From NCBI GenBank assembly GCA_030407085.1, contig CM059585.1:113635501-113699500 (forward strand): 64,000 nt of DNA, given 5' to 3'. Position 1 is the stretch's first letter; each line of letters begins with the position of its first letter. Below the pieces are notes generated by a model, which was not told where the DNA came from, ran no database searches, and saw only the letters and a list, made by a program, of their open reading frames with translations. A program made the translations under genes and the position numbers. Shown here in pieces: positions 22,691 through 35,200 of this stretch. This DNA comes from Trichopria drosophilae (taxonomy: Eukaryota > Arthropoda > Insecta > Hymenoptera > Diapriidae).

Positions 22691-23238
22691 AAAAAAAATT
22701 TCACACTATTTGGATGGTAACGAATATCCAACTAAGATTATAAAAAGACTTATATAATAACTTATATAATAAACATAAAATAAATAACATTATAACGAAA
22801 GGTAAAGATAGGATATTTAGAATGGAGAAGAACAATTCGGTATATTTGATAAAATGTGAAGATTGTGAAGCAACTTATGTGGGGGAAACAAAAAGAAGTT
22901 TAAAAACAAAAATTAACGAACATAAACAGAATATCCAACGACCTTCCCAAACTAGAACAGTAATAACGGACCATAGACTGGAACATATTCACGATTTTAA
23001 TTGGCAGAACGTACAAACTTTAGATACAGGAGTTGTTTTCTGCAGACGACTTTCAGAGATGATACACATCAAATTACAGACAAACCCATTAAATAAAATA
23101 GAAGACACCTTAAATTTAAATAGAGAATATCAAGATTTAATCAATTCAATGAAAACGAAATATTGCCCCCCCCCCCCCGCGCAGTTAATGGAGTGTATAT
23201 ATACCTTCCCAAAGAGAAACAGGGCTAGTTTACATTGA
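22691..23238 (+). pseudogene. Penelope-like GIY-YIG endonuclease fragment, right arm
   Basis: The ATG-started open frame (22822-23238, 138 codons) is the C-terminal endonuclease domain of a Penelope-like element. It contains VYL (GIY position, residues 7-9), a C-x-x-C pair (12 and 15) typical of the Penelope clade, YVG (YIG position, 19-21), the conserved arginine 25 in ETKRS and EH at 33-34. Upstream, one frame still shows YLDGNEYPTKIIKRLI, the family's NxYP segment after the reverse transcriptase, followed by stop codons and a deletion before KINNIITKGK. The domain would nick target DNA to prime reverse transcription. Here the polymerase is gone, so the fragment cannot support retrotransposition. 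Confidence 0.85.
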
Positions 23239-23240
23239 GA

Positions 23241-23290
23241 CAAACTTTTGAAGAGGGACCCGAATGGTCCGAAACGTCGAGTCGAAGTTT
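23241..23290 (+). ncRNA. Decayed hammerhead-ribozyme-like motif of the Penelope-like element
   Basis: Just after the GIY-YIG stop is TTGAAGA (expected core CUGANGA, first base changed), a stem GGACC-CGAAT-GGTCC, the invariant GAA plus AC, and then GTC, the usual cleavage triplet. This is the order of the minimal hammerhead ribozymes known in Penelope-like elements (two-base helix III, ACGU). The substitution at the first core position predicts weak or no self-cleavage. Confidence 0.6.
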
Positions 23291-23409
23291 TTAATCAGTT
23301 TTAAATTTTAAAATTTTTGTATATTTTTATTATTTTTTTAATAAAGTGAGTTTTTAAAGTTTTAAAAAGATCGTTAGATTTGGTAGGCATAGCCCTTAGA
23401 ATTTAGATT

Positions 23410-23422
23410 TAAGTAGTGGTAT
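23410..23422 (+). repeat. Target-site duplication, right copy
   Basis: TAAGTAGTGGTAT, an exact copy of 22196-22208. Confidence 0.65.
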
Positions 23423-24359
23423 TATAGTAACAAAGTAAAGTAGATGTAATAAGGAGTAAAAGAACAAAGACGTTCTTTAATTGTGGACACATTCCAGTTT
23501 GAAAAAACTCATTCAGAAAAAATAGAGGAATAACGAGGAAACGATTCTCATAATAGACAAAATTGTAATCGGCGTTCGTCAATTATTACTGGAAAACTAA
23601 ACAACGAAATCATTATTTTCACATTTCAGAGCGTGTGAAACGAAACTTAAAGAAGAAAAAGGTTGTATCATCTTATTATGAAAGAAGCCGAACGGTCGTA
23701 ATTGACGTATACGTTATCCATAACTATCTAAAATCAAACGTTGTGTTTTCGATGGGTTGATTGACTTGTGTATTCTGTAGAGATAAATTCTATTTATTTA
23801 AATTTTGTATGGAAACAAAAATACTTTCGTCACGTTTTGTTCTTGGAAACACAATTCCGTCACTGTAGACTAAAATTTTACTCTATATACTAAGTTCCCA
23901 AAAATATGCAATTAATTTGCAGTCATTTAAATACCCCTAAACTAAATTATCATTTGCTATACTAAAATATTGGAATATTTTTATTGTCGCTTATTAAAAA
24001 AAACACATAAAGATAAACGATCAGACCTGGTTCAATTGTTCGTATGCATTCATTATACCTTTAATATATCTCACATTTTTCAGGATTTCTATCTGAATTA
24101 CTTTTTTAAATCTTGAAACTATAACGACACAGAATATCAGTTTGCTGACACGGAGTGACTTTTCAAAAAATATTGGGCCATTTTCAAATAATACCTGTTA
24201 AAGGAGCTACCTGGGTGGTATTAGTAGCGTAGAATTAGTTCATTGTTTGAGATTATTATGAATACATTTTCCAACTTCGTTGGGTTTTAGACACTCTACA
24301 AATGAGATAATTTGTTATTTTTATGATTTATTATGCAAGATTCTTTGAAGCATGTTTTA
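23423..24359. other. Intronic stretch upstream of the first ratchet site
   Basis: AT-rich, no open frame or repeat of note. Confidence 0.4.
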
Positions 24360-24388
24360 AAATATTTCCTTTTCTGTTTCAGGTGAGC
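24360..24388 (+). promoter_or_regulatory. Recursive splice (ratchet) site 1
   Basis: The pyrimidine tract TTTCCTTTTCTGTTTCAG is followed directly by GTGAGC, with the junction between 24382 and 24383. The 3' splice site abuts a 5' splice site with no exon between, the signature of insect ratchet points. It shares the 17-mer TTTCTGTTTCAGGTGAG with site 3. A second donor, AGG|GTAAAT, lies 51 bases downstream (24434). Confidence 0.7.
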
Positions 24389-24484
24389 TTCCTGTCCGAC
24401 TAGTATAATCTTTAAGTAATCTCTATCGGAAGGGTAAATATAACGTTGAATTCATTGAAAATGAAAAAAGTACATTATGACACT

Positions 24485-24511
24485 AGTGTGTAAAATTCCG
24501 CTTTACACACT
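24485..24511. repeat. Short perfect hairpin
   Basis: AGTGTGTAAA and TTTACACACT form a 10-bp stem with a 7-base loop, about 100 bases downstream of ratchet site 1. It may be part of a degraded repeat or a local RNA hairpin. Confidence 0.5.
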
Positions 24512-26200
24512 CCATTATAAACATTTTTTTACCATTTTTGTGCAATTTGCCCACGAAATAGGTTTTTAGAACAATTGATTAACATCATTATATCATCGCT
24601 GCTGACATTTTATCTACAAAATTTGTCAGTATTCAATTTTTTGGTACAAAAATGTCATTAAACGTCAACAAATACAAAATAGTCAAAGATCCCGACGCCA
24701 TGATAGCATGCTCGCAAAAAATGATAAATTTATTAAAACGGTTCAGCACAATGGATCACGTTCGTAAAAATGGCAGAAAAAGCGGCGCGCTAATTGGACG
24801 TAATACAAAGCACAGTTACTCGAAATAATTTTTGTCGACGTCGTTACGGGACTCATAATCGAGATAAAAGAAACTGCTTTTCGGTAGTTAATGACTTTTG
24901 TTTGGTGCCCCAGCGCCGCGTTTGATTTTCTACCAACATATACGGTAGAGTCGTACCTTTCCCTCGTTACACGTGTATAGCATCGATCGGGATCGATAAA
25001 TCGATAACGGCAGTTTTGTATTTCGCGGAACAAGAGTCGACGACGAGACGCTCGGTGCATGTGCCGATTGTAAATTGATCGATTAACGAGCTCGGGGCTA
25101 GATGCGGCCACGACGGCCCGTTGAAAGAGGTCGCGAAAATCGATGGCGATTTTCACATTATTCCGTTAATCACTTATCCCTCTCGTTGTAAAGGGGTCCC
25201 CTTAATGGACCCCACGGTCGTGAGTCCAGGCCGAACGCTCCAGAAATGTTACGACTTTATTCGATTTATGATTATGCAAGTGCTCGTTGCAGTATCGATT
25301 TTAAACTATTCTGAGGAACTGTTTTTGTTCCTTAGAAACAGTTTTCCTTGGATAGTAAATTTTATTAACCTATTGACAATTCTCGAAAATGAACAATTAC
25401 TCTTCAGTACATTCTACTGTGTCAAAAAACCCAACAATGGAACATTTTTTACGATTTTTTTTATTTAAAATTTTTCACGCATCGGGACTTGAACTCTAAA
25501 CTCTTCGATCGCTGGTCAAAAGCTTTTTCTCAAAGTTCAATTATATTACTAACAGCCAATATATAATTAGCAAAATTATATTCACGATTATGAATCAGAT
25601 TAGTGATAAAAAAATCATTTTCCCAAATGGAATTTGTCATTTAATTAGAAAAGTTTTTAATTAACACGACTGCACCCGTAAATATGGAAATTGTTTGTTT
25701 TCTTTTCTCAATATGTAAATAAACTCGGATATACTAATGAGACTCAGTGATTTTTCTAACTACAAATTGACAATTTGAATAATTAATTAACGACGTCCCG
25801 CAAGCGCGGCACTCTCGTAGATGCGGAAATATGCGCTCTTGCCATTATTCAGCAATTAAGAACCTAGAAGAAACTGTCGTTTAAAAAAAGGGTTTAGAGA
25901 AGTGAGTTGATTGAAAACTACATCAAACGAACATTAAACTAGGCCTAATCTGCACCCATTACCGTCAATTAAAATCCTTGGAGAACGATGGTTATTGAGT
26001 CGTTACGAATATCGACAGAGGCTATTTATTTTTCGATCGAATCTGAAATTCTGACTTTAAAATATATTTTTATTTATAATTTTTAGTTTTTGTTAATGAG
26101 TAGCGTCAAAGATGTCGTTGTTTCATTAAAATCATTATTACGAATTTTGTTTGAAATAATTACAATGCTCATTTTGAAAGCGAGAACAATAACTTTGATG
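24512..26200. other. Intronic DNA, GC-richer patch at 24.75-25.25 kb
   Basis: 24.75-25.25 kb has high sequence complexity and CpG-containing words, including a TCGATCG/ATCGAT cluster near 24980-25010. The minus-strand frame at 24743-25156 (137 codons) has no domain that I recognise. It may be a regulatory block. Nothing more can be supported. Confidence 0.35.
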
Positions 26201-26210
26201 AGGCATGCTC

Positions 26211-26235
26211 TGCGCCATCTATTGGTCCACTAACA
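26211..26235. repeat. GCGCCATCTATTGG word, possible repeat end
   Basis: TGCGCCATCTATTGG, preceded by AGGCATGCTC, resembles the palindromic words at 281-295 (CGCCATCTAGTG) and 58560 (CGCCACCTGGTGGCG, with GAGCATGCT nearby on the opposite strand). It is likely the end of a dispersed element. CCCTC-binding-factor-like similarity is noted but unproven. Confidence 0.3.
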
Positions 26236-29200
26236 AATTTCAAAAAACTCCTCTAGGATACGATTACTACTAATTGTTCCTTATTTAGAAGTAAATATTT
26301 AACAAGAATGTTTTGGAATTTTACATAAAACATTGATTAATTAAGCCGTTATTTCACAAATTGGCTCAGATTCCACCATTTTTTACCGGATTTGATGTAA
26401 GGCCCACTTCTGATAGATCCGACTTATCATCTCGAATACCGGAACGATCACGAGTCACGTGTTTACTGCCGATCTATGTATATGGACGAGATTAGTTTTC
26501 ATGTCGAAACTGACCTTCTTCGAATACTCCAGATTCCAAACGACGCTTCTCCCGGTTTTGCGCGTGTATCAAAGGAGCACGGAACCTAGATTCGATATCG
26601 ATTTTCATTTGAATACATACACATGCATTCATATACAAATATATATAAATCCACATATATGCACGGAGACGTATATATATCGCGTTTCATTGGCTCATTT
26701 TCAACATACGTCGACTGTCGCTCTTTACGGTCGACATTTTGCATCCGGGCACCGGTTGCGAGCAAGACCCGGTTTTAACCGAGATTTATGCGGGCCTTTA
26801 TTATGCGAATGCGTAATTAATGGTCAACCGAGCTGTTTTAGGTCTCGCCACCTGCTCGATTTTCTAATTATTTGTTTGGCATAAAATGCGGCGTGCGTTA
26901 TTACCGTTACGTTTAATTGAATATCGCGTGCGTAATGCTCAGTCGAGAAAAATTCTCTAATCTGCCGTTCGTGCCGCGATGTTTGTCCTTACGACCGATT
27001 GTGCGCTTTATTAAAAAAAAAGCAAATCATAAATGTAACTCAAGCGTTTTGTCCCATTTGCTTGAGAAGGCGGCCACTTTCTTGGACGTTCGTCTTAAAT
27101 ATTAAATATAAGTTTGACCTTAAAAAGACAAATTTGTCAAATTATGCCATTGCCCACAAAATTTCTTAACAGACATTTTTAATTAAAGAAAAACAATTAA
27201 ATTAATGAGATATTATTTTGTCAGTTTCCTACAATTAATCTTAATTACGCAGTTCCAAATTACGTTCTAAATCATAGTTAGAGATGACACGAAACGAGTC
27301 AAGAGCCACTTCTTGGGTCATTTACCCGAATTTCGTTCATTTTACCTGATCCAATAAGATCGAGTGCCATTTCTCAGAAATCCCAAAAGTTGAAAAATTC
27401 GGATAGGGGAATAAATGCGGAAGATTCGAGGGAATCTGTCGACCTTTAAAAAAAAAGAGGAGAATAGGAGCATTATGAGAATAAAGGGCAGGAAAGGCGG
27501 GACAGATCTCCTGGAGTTTGTGGACCGCACAACGGTAACTGCTTCGTCTGCTGAAGCAATGCGTTCGTAGACCGTTACACTTATGAGCCGGAATCCATAA
27601 AACACCCGTGCTACCGTCGTTTCGTCGGGACCGGCTACAAAAATCGCCGTGCCGGCTCGTAAAACTTTCGTCGGTGGAAAAATTGCTGCTTTTTAAGCAT
27701 CTGAAAAATTACGTGAAGTACACGCGTTACTAGCTCAAGACATGTTATTTATCTTCGCGCTAATTTTTGACAGTTCACGATTTAAAACTAGGTTACCAGA
27801 TTTTATTAATGCATATTAAAAAGATAAAAATGTGAAAAATATATACAAATTTTTTTAAAAATTACACAACATTTAACAAAACATTGGTCACTATCTGCAA
27901 AAAAGCAATTTCAACGTATTGACCAGCCCAAAAAAAAATGTTTCAAAAAACAAGCAGCAAATTCTACAAAAAAGAGTTCTATGCATTTTCCTCGTATCTA
28001 TTATTTCTCATTATTGCATGTTTGAAGGTTAGGTCAGCATAAAAGGAGGGTCTGGGGGACCACACACCCCTGTGGTTCGCGTATTTATAATTAACTATTT
28101 CCTGTAGTTTAAATGGTATTCCAAAGTGTCCCAGGGGGTTCGCCGACAGACCCTCTTCATACTAACCTAACCTCCAAACTAAAGAATGGGTTATGGACGA
28201 AAACGGAAACACCAAACCGACTATTCACCTCTTTGGCCTTCTTTTACAGAGTTATCGTTGATATTATGAGAAAATTACGTAGGACCCATTTCATGGAGAG
28301 TTTATTTCTCCATATTTCTTGTTTGACAAATTTTTGTTTCTGCGCAATATTATTCAAAATATATACAAAAAATTATTAAAAAACGTATTTTTTTTCTGTT
28401 TATTCAGAATAGCGGTCCAGACAAGACCTAGTCAAAAAATTTCAATTAATGAAAAAACTCCTTTAAACGGTCAGCATCACTTTCGATTTTCATTTTCAAA
28501 ATCTCGAAAAATCCGTAGCGAATAAATCGTGCTACTTTCCGAAGGACGCCGAGGAAGCGCGTAGACGTCCCGTTAGAATCTCGCTGGCTAGCGTATCGTT
28601 CCTTCGTATCTGGGCAAAAAAAAGGAAATTATTACTCCGAGATTTGACGGCCTCGATCTGGATTGAGTCTCGAGTTTGGTGTTGGTATTTCCACCAAACG
28701 CTTCATCGACTTCTTAGATATGCAGAATGGCGAACCGGCGCCAATTTAACACCGTTATCGTTCCTATCATCCTATTCCCACTGTAAACTCCAGATGAAAT
28801 CATAGTCATTTTATTGACGTATGCGCTTCTGAGTCTCGTTTCCCGCAACCTAAAACCATCTTAAATTTGTACCGCCTTTGTGTGGGTTGCATTTTATCGG
28901 TTCGCTAAACGTTCATCTCGAATTTGGATGCATTTATCGTGCCTCGATCAGTTAATGCATCAAATTTGCTTATCGACAAATGTTTCCGAAACCTGTTATT
29001 TTCTTATTTCCTGATAGATCTTACATAGATTTTTTCGTTAATCATTTTTTCGAAAAAGTCGAATCAACAATTGAAAAATGCATAAATTTAAAACAAATTG
29101 TTCTTCTCTAATTAAGTCATCAGAAATTCTTTTATGACCCTCTTAGAGTTATTTTCAATAGAGTTATTTATAAACTTGAAATTGTTTGATTAATTTGTAT

Positions 29201-32200
29201 CAATAAATTTCCTGCCCAGCATCTGGGATATCAGATTGCAGCCTGTGATTTCGCGAACTCGATTCGAGCACGCGTCTTAATCGGTGCTCATGCCGACTAA
29301 TTTTGATTTATTAATTAATGCTTCAAGACACCATATATATTATTTTCCTGCAGGTCGATTTACGCCACATACTTTTAACTTGGTCTTAATCGCTCGCCCG
29401 GAGCTATTCATAATTTACACGAGATTTTTTTAACTAAGGACTAACGTCGTATCAGCCAACGTGTACCTCACTGGTCTTTCTTCGTTACATCAATGTTTTC
29501 TCTATACACTATTATTACATGTGCTAAATATGCGATATGTACTAAGGATTTGCGGTATTTCGCGGTACGTCGACCACTTCGGAAACACGAAAACGTTCTT
29601 CGTCTAGCGCAACAACACCAACGGTAGTTTAATCAGCGTCTGGTCTCTGGTGCTGAAAATTATTGTTCAACCTCCAATGAGTGAAGGTATATGCATGTAG
29701 CGTATCTGTCCATTGTTCGCAGAAAAAGCAAAAAACATGTAAAGAAAAAATTTTGAAACAAAAATTTCATACAAAATTCATAAAAAAATAACACAATTAA
29801 GGACGCCTTTCAAAATCAGCAGGATTTTCCTTTAATTTTTGTCATTTTTCATCTTTCTATGTTCAATTTTTTAACAAAAATTTTCAAAATTGTTATGCAT
29901 TAAAAAAAACATTGAGAAAATGCTTTTATTATGTTTGTTTGTATAATGTCATAGACTAGTCAAAACTAGACTTAATTTTATTCATTTATTACTATTTTCT
30001 AAAACCTGGAGTATTCATTGTTTGCTGCTCTTGTAATATTTCGTCACTTTCCATATACAAACATTCTTCGACACTATTACCTACGAACTAGGCCAATCCA
30101 ATTTAGAATACAGCAATAATGATTTTCCCCGTGGATTTCGTTGCGCACAAAAAAAAGTCTAATTTTAACGGTGAATGCCCGAGTCCCGTTGACAAATGAG
30201 TCACAAGAAAACAAAAGTTCATTGGAATTTTACGTTTTCATAGACGTTATTCTCGCCGATTCTCGGGTTTGCGTACGTGACGTCATAAGTAGGCTCGTTA
30301 ACGTCACACACGCCTGGCACTATCAGCATTCGCTAGTCACGAATGTCGCCGTGAGAAACGGTTTTCGTCGTCGCAAGATGGAGCGCTAACCCAAATCTCG
30401 CGAAATTATCGCGCAAGCATCGACGGGTTTATATTTCCCATTTGCAATTCTGATACGCTAATAGAAATTCCGCAAATCACATAGAACGTGTTGGTAGAGG
30501 AGGCATACATAAACGATTTTCTAATCATGGCTTTTAATGAGATGTTTTTTGAAGAATATTTTCTAACATTAAAGAAAATATCATCAGATTTGATGATTTT
30601 ACAATTTCATTATTTGCTACTGATTGACCCTTTTCTAGAACACATTAGTCGAGTTTGATTTGTCTACATTGCATTTCACTACCTACTTTCTTACTTATTT
30701 CATTATTTTATAACGATTAGTGCAATAAATTATTTAGTATCATTCTATTTCCTAATAGAAAGGAATTTCGTGTTTTTAAACTTATAAAAACATTTCCATA
30801 TTAGCTAAAAAGTTATGTCAACATTTTGAAAAGAACCAGGAAATATGTTCAGGTCATATAACAATAAATTCAATTAAAGTTACAAAAAAGAAAGATACAA
30901 TGATTTGATTATTATAGTTAATAATTTCCAAGGCAAACGTTCGCAATAAAAGACCATAAAAAACAATCATGGTACAAATTAACAAGAGAATTTATCAGGT
31001 ATTAATTCTTCATCTTAGCAGGAATGCTCGCGGAGAACACATTGTGCGTAAAGCGCATATAGTAAGAATAAGGGACAATTAGCAATCACGAATTCATAAA
31101 AGTTTGTTGAGATTTACGGCCACAACACTTACTCAATACTGATTTAAATAATGAACTGTAAATCATTTTTATTGGACGATGAAATTTGAAAAAAGATTCA
31201 CCGCGAATGAATAGCATTTAACGAACTTTAAGATGCTGTGCAATTTTATATGTGCCGGTTGAAACGCAGGTTGTATTTCAAATCAGTAGAATTTGCAAGA
31301 CTCGTATAAAATAGAGAAGAATCTGTATTCCTTTCAAATAACAAACATTTGGAAAATTATTTTAAGATTGGATTTCCAAACCAATTTACGGCACTTGTAA
31401 ATTAATATTTGATTACGACTTTATTAAAGTGTTTAAAAACCCAAGTACTGGTTTTTAGCTTTAAATATTATTCTCTTAAATAATAATTTATGAAAATGAA
31501 TATTTAATAAACATTGTGTAATATTTTAACCATTTTTTAACCTTGTTCAATAATTGAGGAAAAAAATTGTTCATACTGACATACAAAAGAAGAATACACC
31601 CTCAAGTTTTAAGCATTCCACTAAATCTTTTGATTAAATACGTAATACCCCATATTTTAAAAATGTTAGTATAACAATGAAAAATGTCAAAATAACTACT
31701 CATATTTTTGAAGCACTATTAATCGTAAGATGAATTCAAAATATTATTAATAGTTTGAAAATACTCCCATTGACATTTCCCAACCCTGAAATAAAACACG
31801 GAACAATTTATTGTAATAAATCAGTTTAACCGTAGAAAGATTGAATGTCAACAATTGACAGATCCAATTAGAATTAATGAAAACATCGGCCGGACAGAAG
31901 ATTTACTGCCTCGTTTAGCACACTCGTGACAGGAGCTTACATCCAGTAGGAATTTAAGAAATGTCCATCGATTCGATTCTGTTCACGATTACAAAGATTC
32001 GAGCCATCAATAATTCACTCTATTACCTGACTCTATACGTTCTACACTAAATTATTTTGACATTAGAAAAGGACTGATTAATGATTTGTATTTAGATCGA
32101 CGTAAATAATGCACTCGATTATTTTTATTTCCATTATTTTTTAATTTCCACAAAAAAATTTAGGGAAATGATAAATGTTTTCTAACCTAACTGAAAAAAT

Positions 32201-35200
32201 CGACAATTAATGTTCTGTAACTGTACTAAAAAAGGTCTGGAAAATTGTCGTGTTTAGTATGGTATCGTGAGGACAATCATTTAAAAATTATGAAAAAATT
32301 TAAAAATCAAACAAAATAGTTATTTCAGGCAATTAAAAAATGCAAGAATCAACAGCAAACCATAATGATCGAACCCATTTAAATAAAATGAAAACATTTA
32401 AGGAGTAAGGTCCTACTTAAGCTGTGTTTAACCTCCAAAAGGCATTAATTTAACAAGATCGTTTTCGCATACAATGATGACGAGGTACAAAACGTCACTA
32501 AATTTAGTCCAAGTGAGATACAATAATTTGGTCATGTAATAACTCCTTACAGCATGCGATACATACCGAACTGATCGTTTTAATGCCGCTGTACCATTAT
32601 CGTAATGACGAGAGGTTCCGTACCAACGTTCCCTTTCGTCACGGACAGATTTTTAAGCCGCTCTTGACTTTGTGCCATTTATCTGTAATTGGATCGTTTT
32701 AATGCGATTTACTCCTGCGTAATATCCATAATGGAATATGCGGTATGCGAAAACGGCAAAACTCGATCCCGTGCGCGGTCGACGTTATTTACCGTTTCGT
32801 TAATTGTTTGGATGATCTTGCGCTTTTTTCAAATTAATTTATTGACCTTTGCTTTCCAATCGACATAATTTGTAGCGAGAATTTAAATTAGAATTTTTAA
32901 GTGGTATAATCACCATATGATACATAATTTTTCTTCCTATTCTTTACTACTGATCTTTTCAATACTAATTTTTTATTTGTCATATTTTCCTTTTTTCAAA
33001 TACTAACGTTTCAAATATATTTATATATAAATTTATAATATTAAAAATGTCGACTTTCCAAACTCTTTTCTTGTAACTGATGAATTCACCGATGCATTCA
33101 TGAGATATCTCACCGATCAGTTTTGTTTGTATCGGAAAGTCCGTGACCCTGAAACGGAAAACGTTGACACCAAATTCACCTACATATTTTCGTAAACAAT
33201 ACAGAAGAAACATCAAAAATGCATCCAGGTTTACGAAATCTACACTTTCGAAAATTCGATTTTCACTTGACCTTCGGGAGATGCGACAATTCTCGGATGC
33301 AAGGCCAGCGGAATCTAACGGCAAAGTTGATCGTTTAATTCCCGACATCTTTGACGTTTGACGGGCATTCCTAAACGGTTTCAGATTTTTTATCTTGTGG
33401 GCAACCGGTCGACAGCTCAGCCGATACTTATAACACAAAAAGTTACCTAATGCAATATAAAATCATTTCCTCGTCGAAGACGTGATGCAATAAGCCGATT
33501 AACCGCTTTTCCGACATGTCACATTTAAATGGGCTGTAAACTCTGCGGGATACGATTTTACTCATCTTTTAATAATCTCAGAAAGGTTAAGAACTTTAAC
33601 AAGTACATCTTATCTTCTTAAAAAGATCAAATTTTGAAATTAAGTGGAGTTAAACGATGAATCAAATTGTTAACATATCCAAGTACATTCACCGATCAAA
33701 ACTGATGCTTTCACGCGTCTTGCTTGAAGACATTATACATTTCAGTGTTTTTAACATTAAACAACATAAAATACCATCATCGATTCGTTTTAGGTAATTG
33801 GAGCCAAATCCTAACATTTTTATACTTATTTATATCCATAAAAATATTGAGAGTAAGGTGAGTTTCACTCGTTTTTCTTGTTCAAAAAGGCGGTCAAAAT
33901 AACAATAGAAGAAAAATTTTATTGCTAATATTGATATGTGTTTGTCGGGCAGGATTTAATTATATATCCTATCATCATATAAAAATATTCCTTGTCCGAA
34001 GTGGAAACATTGGCCATTGTTCAGAGTGTCTCACGCACATGCTTATATACACCCTCACTCGAACATATTCAGGACTTAAAACAAGGCTCTCGCCGCCTAC
34101 ATCTCCCTTACCAATGCCATTGTCGGACATTCGGTTCTTTCTTAGCATTGTTTTTCTCTATTTACTTCGGTCCGCCTATATAAATGTCCTGAATTTTCTG
34201 CATCGATAAAAAGAAGCCGTTAATCATTTTCAGCTTGCCGCATGAATACTCGACAACAACACAAAACGAGAAATAGGTTTGAAAGGTACACGGAAACTTA
34301 ATTAAATTTGCAAAAAAAATCACCAAGCACATTTCTTGAGCAAAAACCTTCAAAGAAAAGAAATATGTCTTGAACTGATTAGTTTGAAAGTTTTAATCTA
34401 AATAGTAATATTTCTATAATACTATGAGTATAAATACACCAATCTGTTGAAAACTCCTTGTAACATTAAATTTTGCTTCCCTTTCCCAGAATGCATTGTT
34501 TTTATAAACACATACAAAGAATTCTGAAGATATGAATTGCGATTATCTAGAGATCAGTATCAGATAGCCGTGTAAGCACCTTATACGATTCAAGTCTGCA
34601 CTGCACTCCAGTAAAGTGTATTAATAAATGTCCCAGCAATGAATTACTTGGATGACCTTACAAAATGCTGAAAATTAACACTGACATAATCTGACAGGAT
34701 TACATCCTTTTATCTGATGATTATAGTCGCAATTAATTCTCATCCTTTTGAATTCACCAAAGAGTAATGAGTAAAACCTACATTAAATGGCTAATTTAAC
34801 GCGTCCTTCTACGTGAACTTGACTAAACTAATTTATAAGTTGTAAGGTTATTCAATTTTTCATATGTGATTATTTAAGTATGTCCAACTACATTTTACTC
34901 AGTGTAGTATTATTCACTTATACCGGGAGATATCTTAGTATCGACGAGTCTATTTTAGTTTAGTTTAATACATTTGTGAACGAAGCTCGCTAATTGAAGT
35001 AACTGAACAAGTGTTAATGACTTTAGCAACCGAATAGTCTGTTAACTGCGTAAAAGGAACTTTGCTTCCTTTCATTATAAAAGATCTTTATATTTAAAAA
35101 ACAAGTAGTAGTTCATTAAGTAGCAATATAATTAAATCATTTGATTTATTTAGTTATACGAACCGTTTGATAAAACTTAACTAAATGATAACGATACTTA

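Larger units (their letters stand above)
22209..23409. mobile_element. Penelope-like retroelement remnant with two inverted arms
   Basis: A 1.2-kb insertion flanked by a 13-bp duplication. The right arm (+) ends with GIY-YIG coding sequence, a hammerhead-like motif and a 3' tail. The left arm (-) is a second partial copy of the same 3' region, sharing the tail (GTTAGATTTGGTAGGCATA) and the GIY-YIG start, but with about 350 bases of the middle deleted. Penelope-like elements are known to insert with partial inverted extra copies at the 5' end, and the shared flanking duplication implies both arms integrated together. The reverse transcriptase is almost entirely missing, so the element is dead. 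Confidence 0.85.

Noticed and set aside
23166..23180. Poly-C run as a special signal
   Set aside because: It lies within the decayed GIY-YIG frame (Pro codons) and is best explained as a simple homopolymer expansion or sequencing-length uncertainty.
24743..25156. Minus-strand open frame of 137 codons in a GC-richer patch
   Set aside because: Arg/Ser-rich, no recognisable family; high-GC DNA produces such frames by chance. Reported only as a possible regulatory block.
25478..25560. tRNA-like 3' half on the minus strand (GAGTTCAAGTCCCG)
   Set aside because: The B-box resembles a tRNA, but the T stem does not pair and no acceptor or D arm can be built; at most a degraded SINE.
32980..33438. 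Minus-strand open frame of 152 codons
   Set aside because: No domain, biased composition with an Ile/Asn-rich tail from AT-rich DNA, overlapping forward frame, no splice or promoter context.
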